Shown here piece after piece: positions 1-8,307 of a stretch of DNA of 64,000 nt. How positions within the stretch are numbered: the first letter of the stretch is position 1; every line of letters begins with the position of its first letter. The notes under the pieces were generated by a model that did not search any database, was not told the origin of the DNA, and saw nothing but the letters and a program-made list of their open reading frames with translations. The position numbers were made by a program, and so were the translations under genes. This DNA is from a virus: positions 36,896 through 100,895 of the IMG/VR virus record IMGVR_UViG_3300007512_000015; one strand, 5' to 3'.

Positions 1-13
1 TCTCCTTGTGTAT

Positions 14-1426
14 TCAGGTAACGGATTGAGTGGTTTTGCTCGCCCGTCGGGAAAGCAGATAGCCGACTCGGATTGCTACCCGAACTTCGGCAGAGGACAT
101 CTTGCGACCCGTAGCGGAGCCAAGAGCAGCAAGAAAGGACTTCAAGTCAGGATGGCTCGAAGGGGTTCCCGCAGCCAAAACCGCACGGTAAATGTCCCGT
201 GCAACTTTGACTCCGTAGGAATCATTGACCGCAGCAACCCCGTCAACGAGGGCTACGTCAGAGGACGCCACCCGCACAACCGTCTGAATAGCAGTCTTGT
301 ACTGGTGGAGCTTGCCCTCTTTTTGAAGGGTGTCGTTGGGCCAAGTGGACGGAGGACCTGGGTTATCCAGTTGCTCTTCCACGTTGGAATCAGCCATGTC
401 TTTCTGAAGGCGCTCTTGAACGCGCTTCTTCACCATGTCGTAGATTTGGTCTTCGATGTCAGTGAAAGGCTTCCCTGAATCAGCGGGTGCCTCTTCGGCG
501 GGCTTTTCATCATCCTCGCCAAAACCAAAGGCGCGTACCGTAGAGGCTGCCTTCGCAATCGCGTCCTGCGACCATGCCTCTGGGGGCGCGGAGAGGACCT
601 GTTCCAACTTCTGGGTCTGGGAGGTGGCCTCCGCAGGACTCAAAATGTTCCGCATGACAGCGCCGGAAAAGGCCGGGGTCGCTACCCAAGACGCCTCGAT
701 AAACGTCACGCCACCCGTCTCATCGTAGTCGGGATGGCCGCAAAGCTCTGCAATCACGCGCTTCTTGCCGCCGCCATCCATGAAAGTGTTGAGCTTCGCA
801 TACCGAATATGGTCGCAAAGTTCAGTCTCATCAGCGGCAACATGACCGCACTTCGTGCAGATGGTGAAATCCGTGGTGCAGCCCATAGAGAGCGTTGCAA
901 TCTTGCCGGATTCAATGTCCTGGACAAGTGCTGCGTGCTTTCGGTCAGTGGCAACGAGGATGTCGATATAAACCGAAGAGCCAACGTCACGGGCTACGGC
1001 ATCAATGATGCGGCCCTTCGACTGCTCCTCAATCTGGACATGCTCCTGGAAGTTGTGGGAGCCGATGAAAGTCCGGTAAGACTTCAGCAAGACATCCCGG
1101 CTCCAGGAATCCCCGTTGTTGTTCACCATCGCGGATGATTCAGGGGAGATGTAGTAGTCGGCGTACTTACGGTTGATGGTACGGCTGCCGATCTTGACGT
1201 TCCCGAGTTTCGCGCCCGCTACCTTCTCTACCTCAACCGATCCCACAATAGTGCAGTGGGTAAGGAGGTACTGGTCCGGGCTAAAAGGAGTGCCGAGAAT
1301 CGTGGTGGCTTGCGCGGAGAGGTCGCGGGTGGGGGTAGAAGACGCAGTACGCTGCACACCGCCCCAAGAGGCAGCATTGACACGAGGATGGAGGACCATC
1401 GCCTTGGCGTACTTGGCAAAAGCCAT
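14..1426 (-). CDS. Capsid (prohead) maturation protease with C-terminal extension
   Basis: 470 residues. The first ~260 resemble phage prohead proteases: a candidate catalytic His lies in GSHNFQEH (about H124) and a candidate Ser in ATLSMGC (about S180). Right after the Ser there is a Cys cluster (C183, C190, C193, C204) of the kind seen in zinc-binding variants of this family. By family knowledge it would cleave scaffold and head proteins during capsid assembly. Residues ~270-470 are acidic and helical, with AEEAPADSG-type sequence, and could be a fused scaffold-like tail (inference). The ATG is preceded by GAGGAGGGTTAG. It is the last gene of the minus-strand block at the window edge, so the major capsid gene may lie just left of position 1. 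Confidence 0.72.
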   Translation of the reverse strand: MAFAKYAKAMVLHPRVNAASWGGVQRTASSTPTRDLSAQATTILGTPFSPDQYLLTHCTIVGSVEVEKVAGAKLGNVKIGSRTINRKYADYYISPESSAMVNNNGDSWSRDVLLKSYRTFIGSHNFQEHVQIEEQSKGRIIDAVARDVGSSVYIDILVATDRKHAALVQDIESGKIATLSMGCTTDFTICTKCGHVAADETELCDHIRYAKLNTFMDGGGKKRVIAELCGHPDYDETGGVTFIEASWVATPAFSGAVMRNILSPAEATSQTQKLEQVLSAPPEAWSQDAIAKAASTVRAFGFGEDDEKPAEEAPADSGKPFTDIEDQIYDMVKKRVQERLQKDMADSNVEEQLDNPGPPSTWPNDTLQKEGKLHQYKTAIQTVVRVASSDVALVDGVAAVNDSYGVKVARDIYRAVLAAGTPSSHPDLKSFLAALGSATGRKMSSAEVRVAIRVGYLLSRRASKTTQSVT

Positions 1427-1428
1427 GT

Positions 1429-1995
1429 CTAACCCTCCTCTCCGACTTCAAGTTCAGCGTTATCCCCAAGGAAGTTCACAATATCGAGTTCCTTGATGAG
1501 AAACATGCACCCAGGACATCCCATCAGGCGCTCGCTGGCACCGTCCCTACGCTTGTAGATTGCTCGCTTGAGGGAGCCTTCCTTGCACTTGGGACAACCG
1601 ATAGCCCCACCGTCTTTTTCAGAGCGGGTCAACTTGTACTTACGATCCGTGGATGCCCAGTACAAAGCTCTACGCACGGCTGCTTCAGCAACTCTTTCAG
1701 CAGACGCGCTCTTACCGTAAGGGCCTCCTGGAACCGAAACCGTAGGCTGGCCTCCCGGAGCAGAGTCTGTGGTAGGCGGGGCTGCGTTACCGTTGCCGTC
1801 GTAACGCTGGAGGTCTTCCGCAGGGAACCGCTTGTTGCCGTTAGGCATTTCAACATCAATCATGCCAATAGCAGGCCAGACCGCTGTTACGCGGCCTGCT
1901 TGAGACTCGTAGGCTCCGAAGATTCCCACGAGATCACCGACAGAGAACTCTGTGGCTCTCTCTTGCCAGTTGACGTTGTTAGTGCCGGTCTTCAA
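1429..1995 (-). CDS. SH3/KOW-like and zinc-ribbon protein, function unknown
   Basis: 188 residues starting at TTG, with TAGGAG upstream. The N-terminal third (VGDLVGIFGAYESQAGRV ... NGNKRFPAEDLQRY) looks like a small SH3/KOW-type barrel. The C-terminal part carries two Cys pairs (GCPKC and GCPGC, about 30 residues apart) typical of a zinc ribbon. Between them is ASAERVAEAAVRRALY, a match to the R-V-A module seen in many other proteins of this window. It ends 2 bases before the protease start, so both are probably on one transcript. The location suggests a virion or assembly role, but no specific function is recognised. Confidence 0.6.
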   Translation of the reverse strand: MKTGTNNVNWQERATEFSVGDLVGIFGAYESQAGRVTAVWPAIGMIDVEMPNGNKRFPAEDLQRYDGNGNAAPPTTDSAPGGQPTVSVPGGPYGKSASAERVAEAAVRRALYWASTDRKYKLTRSEKDGGAIGCPKCKEGSLKRAIYKRRDGASERLMGCPGCMFLIKELDIVNFLGDNAELEVGEEG

Positions 1996-2004
1996 CGGAG
2001 ACTC

Positions 2005-3066
2005 CTACTCGGAAAAGAAATCGAAACCGTGGACTTCGGTGGCAGCCTTGCCCATCTCGGACTCGAACTGGTCGAGTTCCCGCAGGAACATGGAGGTGTC
2101 CTTCTCCATCTTGCGGCCCACGCCCTTGAAAAGACGAGTGGCCTGCTCTGCCATACCGACAATGCGCTTCAGGCCACCAACGAGCCATTCGCGGAAGCGA
2201 ACCAGCTTGTCGAGGACACCAGCGTTCTTGTCAGCAACGGACGCGGTACGCATCTCAAGCTCGAATCCCTTGAAGGCGACAGCCATAGTCTTCTTTTCTT
2301 CGCGCAGTGCGTTCTCCAGTTCAGGAAGGCGCTGACGAATACTCTCACCGTACTCCTCGGCAAGAGCGGCCAGGAGTTCATCCCGGACCTTCTGCGGAGT
2401 GCGCCTGCGAGCAACGACTGCCAACCTTGCCTGGGCGTCCACCAGAGCGGTCTTGCGCTCGATGATGACGTTGCCCTGTGCCGAAAGATTCTCCTTGTAG
2501 TCTTTCTTGAGAACCTCAACGGCGGCCTTCATCTCCTTGTCGAGATCCTTCTTGCGCGACAAAAGGCCGCTGGTGGCGGCCTCAAGCTCTGCTTCAAGCA
2601 TCTCGATTTCGGTGGAGAGTTCGTCTAAACGGCGAACCTGATCCGTAAAGCCCCGGAATCCTTGGACGTTGATGGTGGGCATCGCGGCTTCCATCACGCG
2701 GTCTGCCTCTTCCATCAGAGAAGCCAGCTTGTCGGCGGCTTCTTCGGCGTCTGCCATCTCGGTAAGCTCGTGGAACTTCTCTTGGGTGAAGTGTTCATCG
2801 ATCTGTGCATTGGGAGGATCATCAACCAAAGGACCCGGAACCTCTTCGCCAATCTCATCGGCGTTGAAGTCAGCTTGCTTCAAAGGGAAGTTGGCCGCCG
2901 CTTGCTTCTCCACCGCATCGCTAACCAAATCGCAGCGGAAGGCGAAGTCGGTGGCAATGTTCGAGGGGAGGCCCAAAAGGGCTGCATTGTGTTGAACGGC
3001 GGTAGCGATACGGTCAAGGGTCTCGGTGAAGGCCCGTGCCCCGCTCCGGGTAAGGTTGTCGGCCAT
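2005..3066 (-). CDS. Coiled-coil virion-block protein carrying the FNAD/FTQ module
   Basis: 353 residues from an ATG with CTGGAG nine bases upstream; a longer reading frame starting at 3129 has no such support. About residues 75-120 hold a module, FNADEIGEEVPGPLV then DPP, FTQ and HELT, that recurs in the protein at 54278-55438. The middle third is strongly heptad-like and charged, a long coiled coil. There is no catalytic signature. It sits between the 1713-residue fusion and the small zinc-ribbon gene, so it is probably a structural or internal head protein (inference). Confidence 0.6.
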   Translation of the reverse strand: MADNLTRSGARAFTETLDRIATAVQHNAALLGLPSNIATDFAFRCDLVSDAVEKQAAANFPLKQADFNADEIGEEVPGPLVDDPPNAQIDEHFTQEKFHELTEMADAEEAADKLASLMEEADRVMEAAMPTINVQGFRGFTDQVRRLDELSTEIEMLEAELEAATSGLLSRKKDLDKEMKAAVEVLKKDYKENLSAQGNVIIERKTALVDAQARLAVVARRRTPQKVRDELLAALAEEYGESIRQRLPELENALREEKKTMAVAFKGFELEMRTASVADKNAGVLDKLVRFREWLVGGLKRIVGMAEQATRLFKGVGRKMEKDTSMFLRELDQFESEMGKAATEVHGFDFFSE

Positions 3067-3078
3067 GACGATTCTCCA

Positions 3079-3111
3079 GTAAGGGGGTCCTGTAAGGGGG
3101 TCCTGTAAGGA
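3079..3111. repeat. Tandem 13-bp repeat in an intergenic leader
   Basis: GTAAGGGGGTCCT occurs twice back to back (3079-3091 and 3092-3104), followed by a partial third copy. It lies in the 96-base space between the end of the fusion gene and the start at 3066. It could be a regulatory leader or the result of slippage. Confidence 0.7.
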
Positions 3112-3162
3112 CAGGGATTCCACGAGCACAAGTCTCGCTCATAGGGTGAAGGTATAGGAACG

Positions 3163-6100
3163 TTACCGCGCATCTAACGGGACAGAGTTTCCCGTTGGAA
3201 GTTTGGAAGTGTCCCACGGCTGCAAATCATAACGATCAAGGGCTGTCTTTTCCGTCGAAGATTCAGGCTCGTCGCCTTCAACGATGGCTTGCCATTTATC
3301 CTTTCTCGAATCAGGGAAGATGGCATCAAGAAGGGCGGCGAAGAATCCCTTCTTCCGCTCTGCACCCTCCTCCTTCTTTTCTTCTGTGTCTTCCGACCCT
3401 GCACCCTCGGACTCGGCAGAAGTATCGGCGTCTTCGTCATCCTGCTTCGCCCCAGAACCCTGCGCCTCGTCAATAGCGGATTGGTCCAAGAACTGACCTT
3501 TCGCATCCCGAAGGGCAGACGTCATCCGAGACTTGTCCTTCTTCCGGCGCTCCTTCAAGCTCTGCTTCACGTCGCCCGTAGTAGGCTCATCCTTTTGATG
3601 ATCCTCGCGAGTCGCCTCTTCCACCACCGTGATTTCATCCGTCAAATAATCAGCAATGATTGTGCGAAGAAACTGCTTATCCTCCATCCCCAAATCAGCG
3701 GATTCATCACTCAACAACTCCGCGATAGGGAAGATGGGGTCATCCTCCTCGACCAAACTTCCCCAGTCTTCGTCAAGCACGTCAGTGAGGGCGGCCCGGA
3801 TGCCCTCCTGCGCCTCTGGAGTGGAAAGGTCGCCCCCAACCGGTGCAAACAAGGCCCCATCGGGACCTGCTGCCCCAGCCTTATCGAGTGCTTTGACGAG
3901 AAGCTGCATCGTAGGTCCGACGCCAGTAGCCTCTTCCCCGTCATGCAAAGCTGACGCGGCAAGCAGTCCTGAAACAACACCTTGAAGCTCCACCTTCGCG
4001 GCAGACCCGTCAGGAAGACCCTCCAACTGCTGGGCGAGTGCTTCACGGGAATGGGCGCGTTCCTCGGGGCTTGCCTCCTTGAAGCGTTCAAAGGCATTCG
4101 CAGCATGAGTTGCGCTGCGCTTTTTCGACTTCGCGAGGTCGTCGCCCGTCACGACACCCTGGCTATCGGAGACTGGGTTGGCGGGGTCTATGAGGGAAGG
4201 ATTGAACAGAACCTTCGAGGCATACTCGAATAGCGCCAGCACCTCTCCCATCACGCCTGGGTTTCCGTCCTTGATGGAGGCCAGAACCGCATCAAGGCTT
4301 TCGGCAAGGGTGAGCAACTCTTTACGGGCGGCAGGGTCGCCTCGAACCGCAGAGTCCCGCGCCTTGGCGGTTTCCTGCGCCTTCTCATATGATTCAAGGA
4401 ATGTTGCCCGGTCATCACCCTTCAAGCCTTGAAGGGCTGATTCAACCTTCTCGGACCCGTCACCTCCAAAAGACTGGGTAAGGAGGACGAGGTTGTTGGA
4501 CGCCGAATCCATCGCCGCTTGGCTCTTGATCTGGTCCTTGCGTTCCTTGGCCGCTGCTGGGCTGAAAGGGTCCACCCCTTCCGCAGCTTGCTCCATCATC
4601 ATGTCCTGGACGTCTTCTTCAGTGATCGTGGTGTTGGGGTATTCGTCCTGAATCTTCCCAAACTCGGTCCCTGCGCCCTCTGCCAAGAGATCCATTTGCT
4701 CATCAGAGGAAAGTTCTTCCCAGGTATCCTCGGACGCACCCCCATCCTCGCCGTCCTCACCTATTGACCGGATCGTGTGGTCGTCCTTATTGGCCCCTGG
4801 GTGCTTGGATTTATACGTCTTCCACTCTTGCTCCGTAAACTCCTCGGCCTTCCTGTACCGAAAAGCTACACGCCGAGCGGCCATCGAGGCGGCGATGTCC
4901 TTGAAGTTGTGGGACGTATCCTTCCGATCTTGCTCTTTATCGGGATCCCTTTCGGAATCCGAATCCTCGACATGACGGCGTTCCAGGTCCACCCGAGGCG
5001 GCTTTTTCTTGGGGGACTTACGCACAAGTCGCTGGGCCTCTTCCTCTTCACGCTCTGCTTCAGACTTCGTGGCTTGCTTCAGGAGAAGCGTATGAGCCAC
5101 ACGCGAGAACCGAACCCCTCGGGTAGCTTCGCGCTCGCTCCTGTATTTCTGGACCCGGAAACCATCTCCAATGCTGGCGTACCAACTACCGCCCATCTTC
5201 CAGATGTAGCCCTCGGGAACCAACCCTCCTGGAAGATCCGCTGGGCCGTCCAGCTTTTGCTCACCCCACTCAAAGATCGCCTTGACCACCGTGGACTTAC
5301 TGACGATCCCCATGAGCCACGAACGAAAGCCTGCATCCCGACCCAGAGAGGCAGCCTTGGCCAAATCATCAATAACAGTCCCGTCCTTCATGTAGAAGTC
5401 CTCCAGCCCTGGCACGAGGTACTGGGACCGGAGCGTGGATGCCTGATGCCCCACCGCCTCTGCAACCGCCTCCAATGCTTCCTTGAACTCTGCCTTTAGG
5501 ATCTTGTCTCGGTCTTTTCGACCTCGGGGAAGGCTCTCGCCCTTCTTGCGAACATCCTTCAACCGAACACGCATCTCCTCATTGGCATGTAGCCCCCGAA
5601 GATCCTTGGCCGTGATGTCAAACGGCTTGAGGTAACCGTTGACGTGCCGCGCTCGAATCTGACAATCATCGCCGTCGCACAGAATGCGCTCGTCACCCTC
5701 TTTTCCGTCCACTGCCGCTTTGAGAACCTCAATGATTTGAGGGTCCGTCACAACCTTCTTCTGCTTCACCCCGCTCTTGCCAACGTACTCAAAGGTGGCT
5801 TTCTTGTCCTTCAGGTCCAGGTGGCTGACCCGCAAGGTCGTGATTCCAAAATGGCCACGATCATCAGCGGATTTCTCGTTACCCACGCGCTCATAAGTCT
5901 TGTCGAGCAACGCCACCGCCAAAGCCGTAAGCCTCGTCTCCGGGTCGTCTGACACCATGTCCTCCGAAACCTGACCCCTCAAATCAGAAAGGGATGCCTT
6001 CAACCCCTCCAATCTCTTGGCCTTTTCTTTATGGCGTTGGGCTACCTGCCGAGGGCCGTACTCGTAAACAGTGGTGGTCCCGCTGCCGTCTGCTTTGGGC

Positions 6101-8304
6101 ACCTCTTTCTTGCTCTTGTACTTGGCTACGACGCGACGGGGGCTTGCCTCCTTGCCCTCCTCCACCTCTCGGGGGCGCACCCGGAACAGCTTCAACTCTT
6201 TGGGCTGCTTGCGGCCAGTTGGATTAGGCACCTGTTCGACGGTGATGATCACGTCACCCTTCTCGTTGGTGCTGAACCCATCAATGATCCCCCGCTTGTT
6301 CTTATACTTCCCGTACCAGATAGGATCGCCCTTGTTGACGGTGAACGTCTTGGCCCAGCGATGCCTCTGTAGGGCGTGTGAAGCCCTCCTCTCCATGATC
6401 CGCGCCACGCGAGGACTCCAAGCCTCGGGAACATCCATGAAGTCAGCCATATGGTCAGCAACTTCAACGCCGTAGAGGATGTCACTGGGCCAGTGGTAGC
6501 CTGCTTGCGCCCGACCCCACGCAATCTGGTCAACCAAATCAAAGTATTCAGCCGCATGTTCGGGGTCCAGGCGGCTTGATGCCTCTCCCAAGAGGAACGC
6601 TTGGATGGCATGACCGCTTGGGTACGAAGGGGAGTGGGCCGTTTCTGAAGCAAGTGCCTCGAAGGGCTGTCCGATAGCGTCCCCTACCTGATATGGACGT
6701 GGGCGATTGAAGTGCCACTTCAGCTTGGCGACGTGGGTTTTCGCCTGTTTGACCATCTCTCGCATCCACCTCTTATCGACTCGGACACCATGATCGCGCC
6801 ACAGACGATCAAAGAGATGGAGAATCTCCCCATCAGACTCCTTGATGAACTCTTCAGCTTCCGGGCGCTGTTCTTCAGCGAGTTCGCGTAGGTCTTGAAG
6901 CTCCTCAAGGGTTTCCTCCTGGTCGGGGGGCGGGATCAGGTGAAAATCCTCGAACGCGAGGGGAAATATGGGAGTGGGGGCTTCCATAGTTGCGCGGTCG
7001 GCATCCGAAGGGGTGCCGTAAACCAAAGCAGAGCTTGCCCGTCGGGGCAGTTGACGAGGCAGTTCCCGACGAACCCGCTGAACGAGCCTCGATGAAGAAG
7101 CCGCCAAAGAAGGATCTTCGAGGAGAAGGTCCCGCACAACCCTATTCAAGACGGGTGAAAAATCCCGCATTTCGTTTTGTCGATAGCCGTGCTCTTGCGC
7201 CAAAGCCAGGGTAGCCCCTCCCAAGGCACTGCCCGTCTGGCGCAACATACCCAAAAAATCCAAAGCGGCGTCACGATCCATAACAGACGTTACTTCCCGA
7301 AAACGCTTCTGCTGCGCTGCATCAAGGAAAGAGATTGGAGCGCCTACAGGGATGCCCACGTCCATCAGATCAAGCATGTAAGCAACACCCTTCTTTCTGG
7401 CGTGGCTCTCCATAAAGGACCGAAAGGGCTTGTTCTCCAGCATTATCTCCTTGATGACTGCGTTCACGCCAAGGCGATCCATGACATCAAGGGCTTTCTT
7501 GTATTGGGGGTTATCCAACACAATCTTCTGAAGAATGCTCTGGGTCTTGGAAGGGATGCGTTTGAGTCCCTTGGCCTGCCGGATAGCTGCTGCCTTCACG
7601 TCGGGCGGCAGCTTCATGCCGTACTTGAAGGCGAACTTGATGGTGCGGATGATCCGGGTGGGGTCCTGCGCGAATGTCTCGTCGGGGTCGCCAGGGCAGC
7701 GCATCTCGCGGTTTTTTAGATCCTTTAGACCACACCCCGTGAGGTCAATGATTTCGGCCTTGTCAGGGCCATTGGCGAGCGACAGCAGCGTCCACATCAA
7801 TGTATTGAACGTGAACTCGCGGCGAGAAATGTCGATCTCCATCGTGGTGGGTTCGACCCGTTCCGGCTTGTGTCCGGTGTACTCACCTGTCTGGGGGTCA
7901 ACCGCGTACTCCTCCAAGCGAGCGTTGACGATCTCGATCTCCTCCCCCTCCATCTGATGGCCGTCAAGGCTCCAAGGACCCTCCACAGTGATATGAGAAA
8001 CCATCAGGCTATCGGTCCACACCTTGGTAGGGGCGGGGATTGCACGGGCTACCTGCTGCGCCACCCAAGCGGCGTCACGATTCCCGCGCAGTGCGAGAGA
8101 ATCCACCACCATGTCTATGTCCTTGATGGGCTTCTCAAGCAGGAAGTTCCTGACGGCACCGCCGACGACGTAGACGTGCTGCGCTACCCCGGCCTTTCGG
8201 GTGACTCGGGAGAGCCACTTCATCAAGGCCACCGATGCCTCTGTGGACATCTCGGCCTGCTTCAGTGTCGCTACCGCTTCAGGATTTGGGTGACGAGGAG
8301 CCAC
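3163..8304 (-). CDS. Giant fusion: tRNA nucleotidyltransferase-like + PAP2 phosphatase/haloperoxidase + topoisomerase IB
   Basis: 1713 residues in one uninterrupted frame. Residues ~45-245 match class II CCA-adding enzymes/poly(A) polymerases: VVGGAVRNF, the metal-binding DID (about D62, D64), RREFTFNTL and QDPTRIIRTIKFA. Residues ~529-608 hold the full PAP2/vanadium-haloperoxidase signature: K529-x6-RP, PSGH (562-565) and R598-x5-H604-x3-D608. Residues ~790-970 match poxvirus-type topoisomerase IB, with all five catalytic positions visible: R806, K843, R903, H953 and Y962, the His-Tyr spacing of nine as in the vaccinia enzyme. The remaining ~700 residues are acidic and low-complexity, with R-V-A modules and a HPGANKDDHTI segment resembling one at 57918-58898. 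Lying in the virion block, it resembles the 'polyvalent proteins' described in phages and conjugative elements, thought to enter the cell with DNA (inference). Confidence 0.82.
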   Translation of the reverse strand: MAPRHPNPEAVATLKQAEMSTEASVALMKWLSRVTRKAGVAQHVYVVGGAVRNFLLEKPIKDIDMVVDSLALRGNRDAAWVAQQVARAIPAPTKVWTDSLMVSHITVEGPWSLDGHQMEGEEIEIVNARLEEYAVDPQTGEYTGHKPERVEPTTMEIDISRREFTFNTLMWTLLSLANGPDKAEIIDLTGCGLKDLKNREMRCPGDPDETFAQDPTRIIRTIKFAFKYGMKLPPDVKAAAIRQAKGLKRIPSKTQSILQKIVLDNPQYKKALDVMDRLGVNAVIKEIMLENKPFRSFMESHARKKGVAYMLDLMDVGIPVGAPISFLDAAQQKRFREVTSVMDRDAALDFLGMLRQTGSALGGATLALAQEHGYRQNEMRDFSPVLNRVVRDLLLEDPSLAASSSRLVQRVRRELPRQLPRRASSALVYGTPSDADRATMEAPTPIFPLAFEDFHLIPPPDQEETLEELQDLRELAEEQRPEAEEFIKESDGEILHLFDRLWRDHGVRVDKRWMREMVKQAKTHVAKLKWHFNRPRPYQVGDAIGQPFEALASETAHSPSYPSGHAIQAFLLGEASSRLDPEHAAEYFDLVDQIAWGRAQAGYHWPSDILYGVEVADHMADFMDVPEAWSPRVARIMERRASHALQRHRWAKTFTVNKGDPIWYGKYKNKRGIIDGFSTNEKGDVIITVEQVPNPTGRKQPKELKLFRVRPREVEEGKEASPRRVVAKYKSKKEVPKADGSGTTTVYEYGPRQVAQRHKEKAKRLEGLKASLSDLRGQVSEDMVSDDPETRLTALAVALLDKTYERVGNEKSADDRGHFGITTLRVSHLDLKDKKATFEYVGKSGVKQKKVVTDPQIIEVLKAAVDGKEGDERILCDGDDCQIRARHVNGYLKPFDITAKDLRGLHANEEMRVRLKDVRKKGESLPRGRKDRDKILKAEFKEALEAVAEAVGHQASTLRSQYLVPGLEDFYMKDGTVIDDLAKAASLGRDAGFRSWLMGIVSKSTVVKAIFEWGEQKLDGPADLPGGLVPEGYIWKMGGSWYASIGDGFRVQKYRSEREATRGVRFSRVAHTLLLKQATKSEAEREEEEAQRLVRKSPKKKPPRVDLERRHVEDSDSERDPDKEQDRKDTSHNFKDIAASMAARRVAFRYRKAEEFTEQEWKTYKSKHPGANKDDHTIRSIGEDGEDGGASEDTWEELSSDEQMDLLAEGAGTEFGKIQDEYPNTTITEEDVQDMMMEQAAEGVDPFSPAAAKERKDQIKSQAAMDSASNNLVLLTQSFGGDGSEKVESALQGLKGDDRATFLESYEKAQETAKARDSAVRGDPAARKELLTLAESLDAVLASIKDGNPGVMGEVLALFEYASKVLFNPSLIDPANPVSDSQGVVTGDDLAKSKKRSATHAANAFERFKEASPEERAHSREALAQQLEGLPDGSAAKVELQGVVSGLLAASALHDGEEATGVGPTMQLLVKALDKAGAAGPDGALFAPVGGDLSTPEAQEGIRAALTDVLDEDWGSLVEEDDPIFPIAELLSDESADLGMEDKQFLRTIIADYLTDEITVVEEATREDHQKDEPTTGDVKQSLKERRKKDKSRMTSALRDAKGQFLDQSAIDEAQGSGAKQDDEDADTSAESEGAGSEDTEEKKEEGAERKKGFFAALLDAIFPDSRKDKWQAIVEGDEPESSTEKTALDRYDLQPWDTSKLPTGNSVPLDAR

Positions 8305-8307
8305 AGG

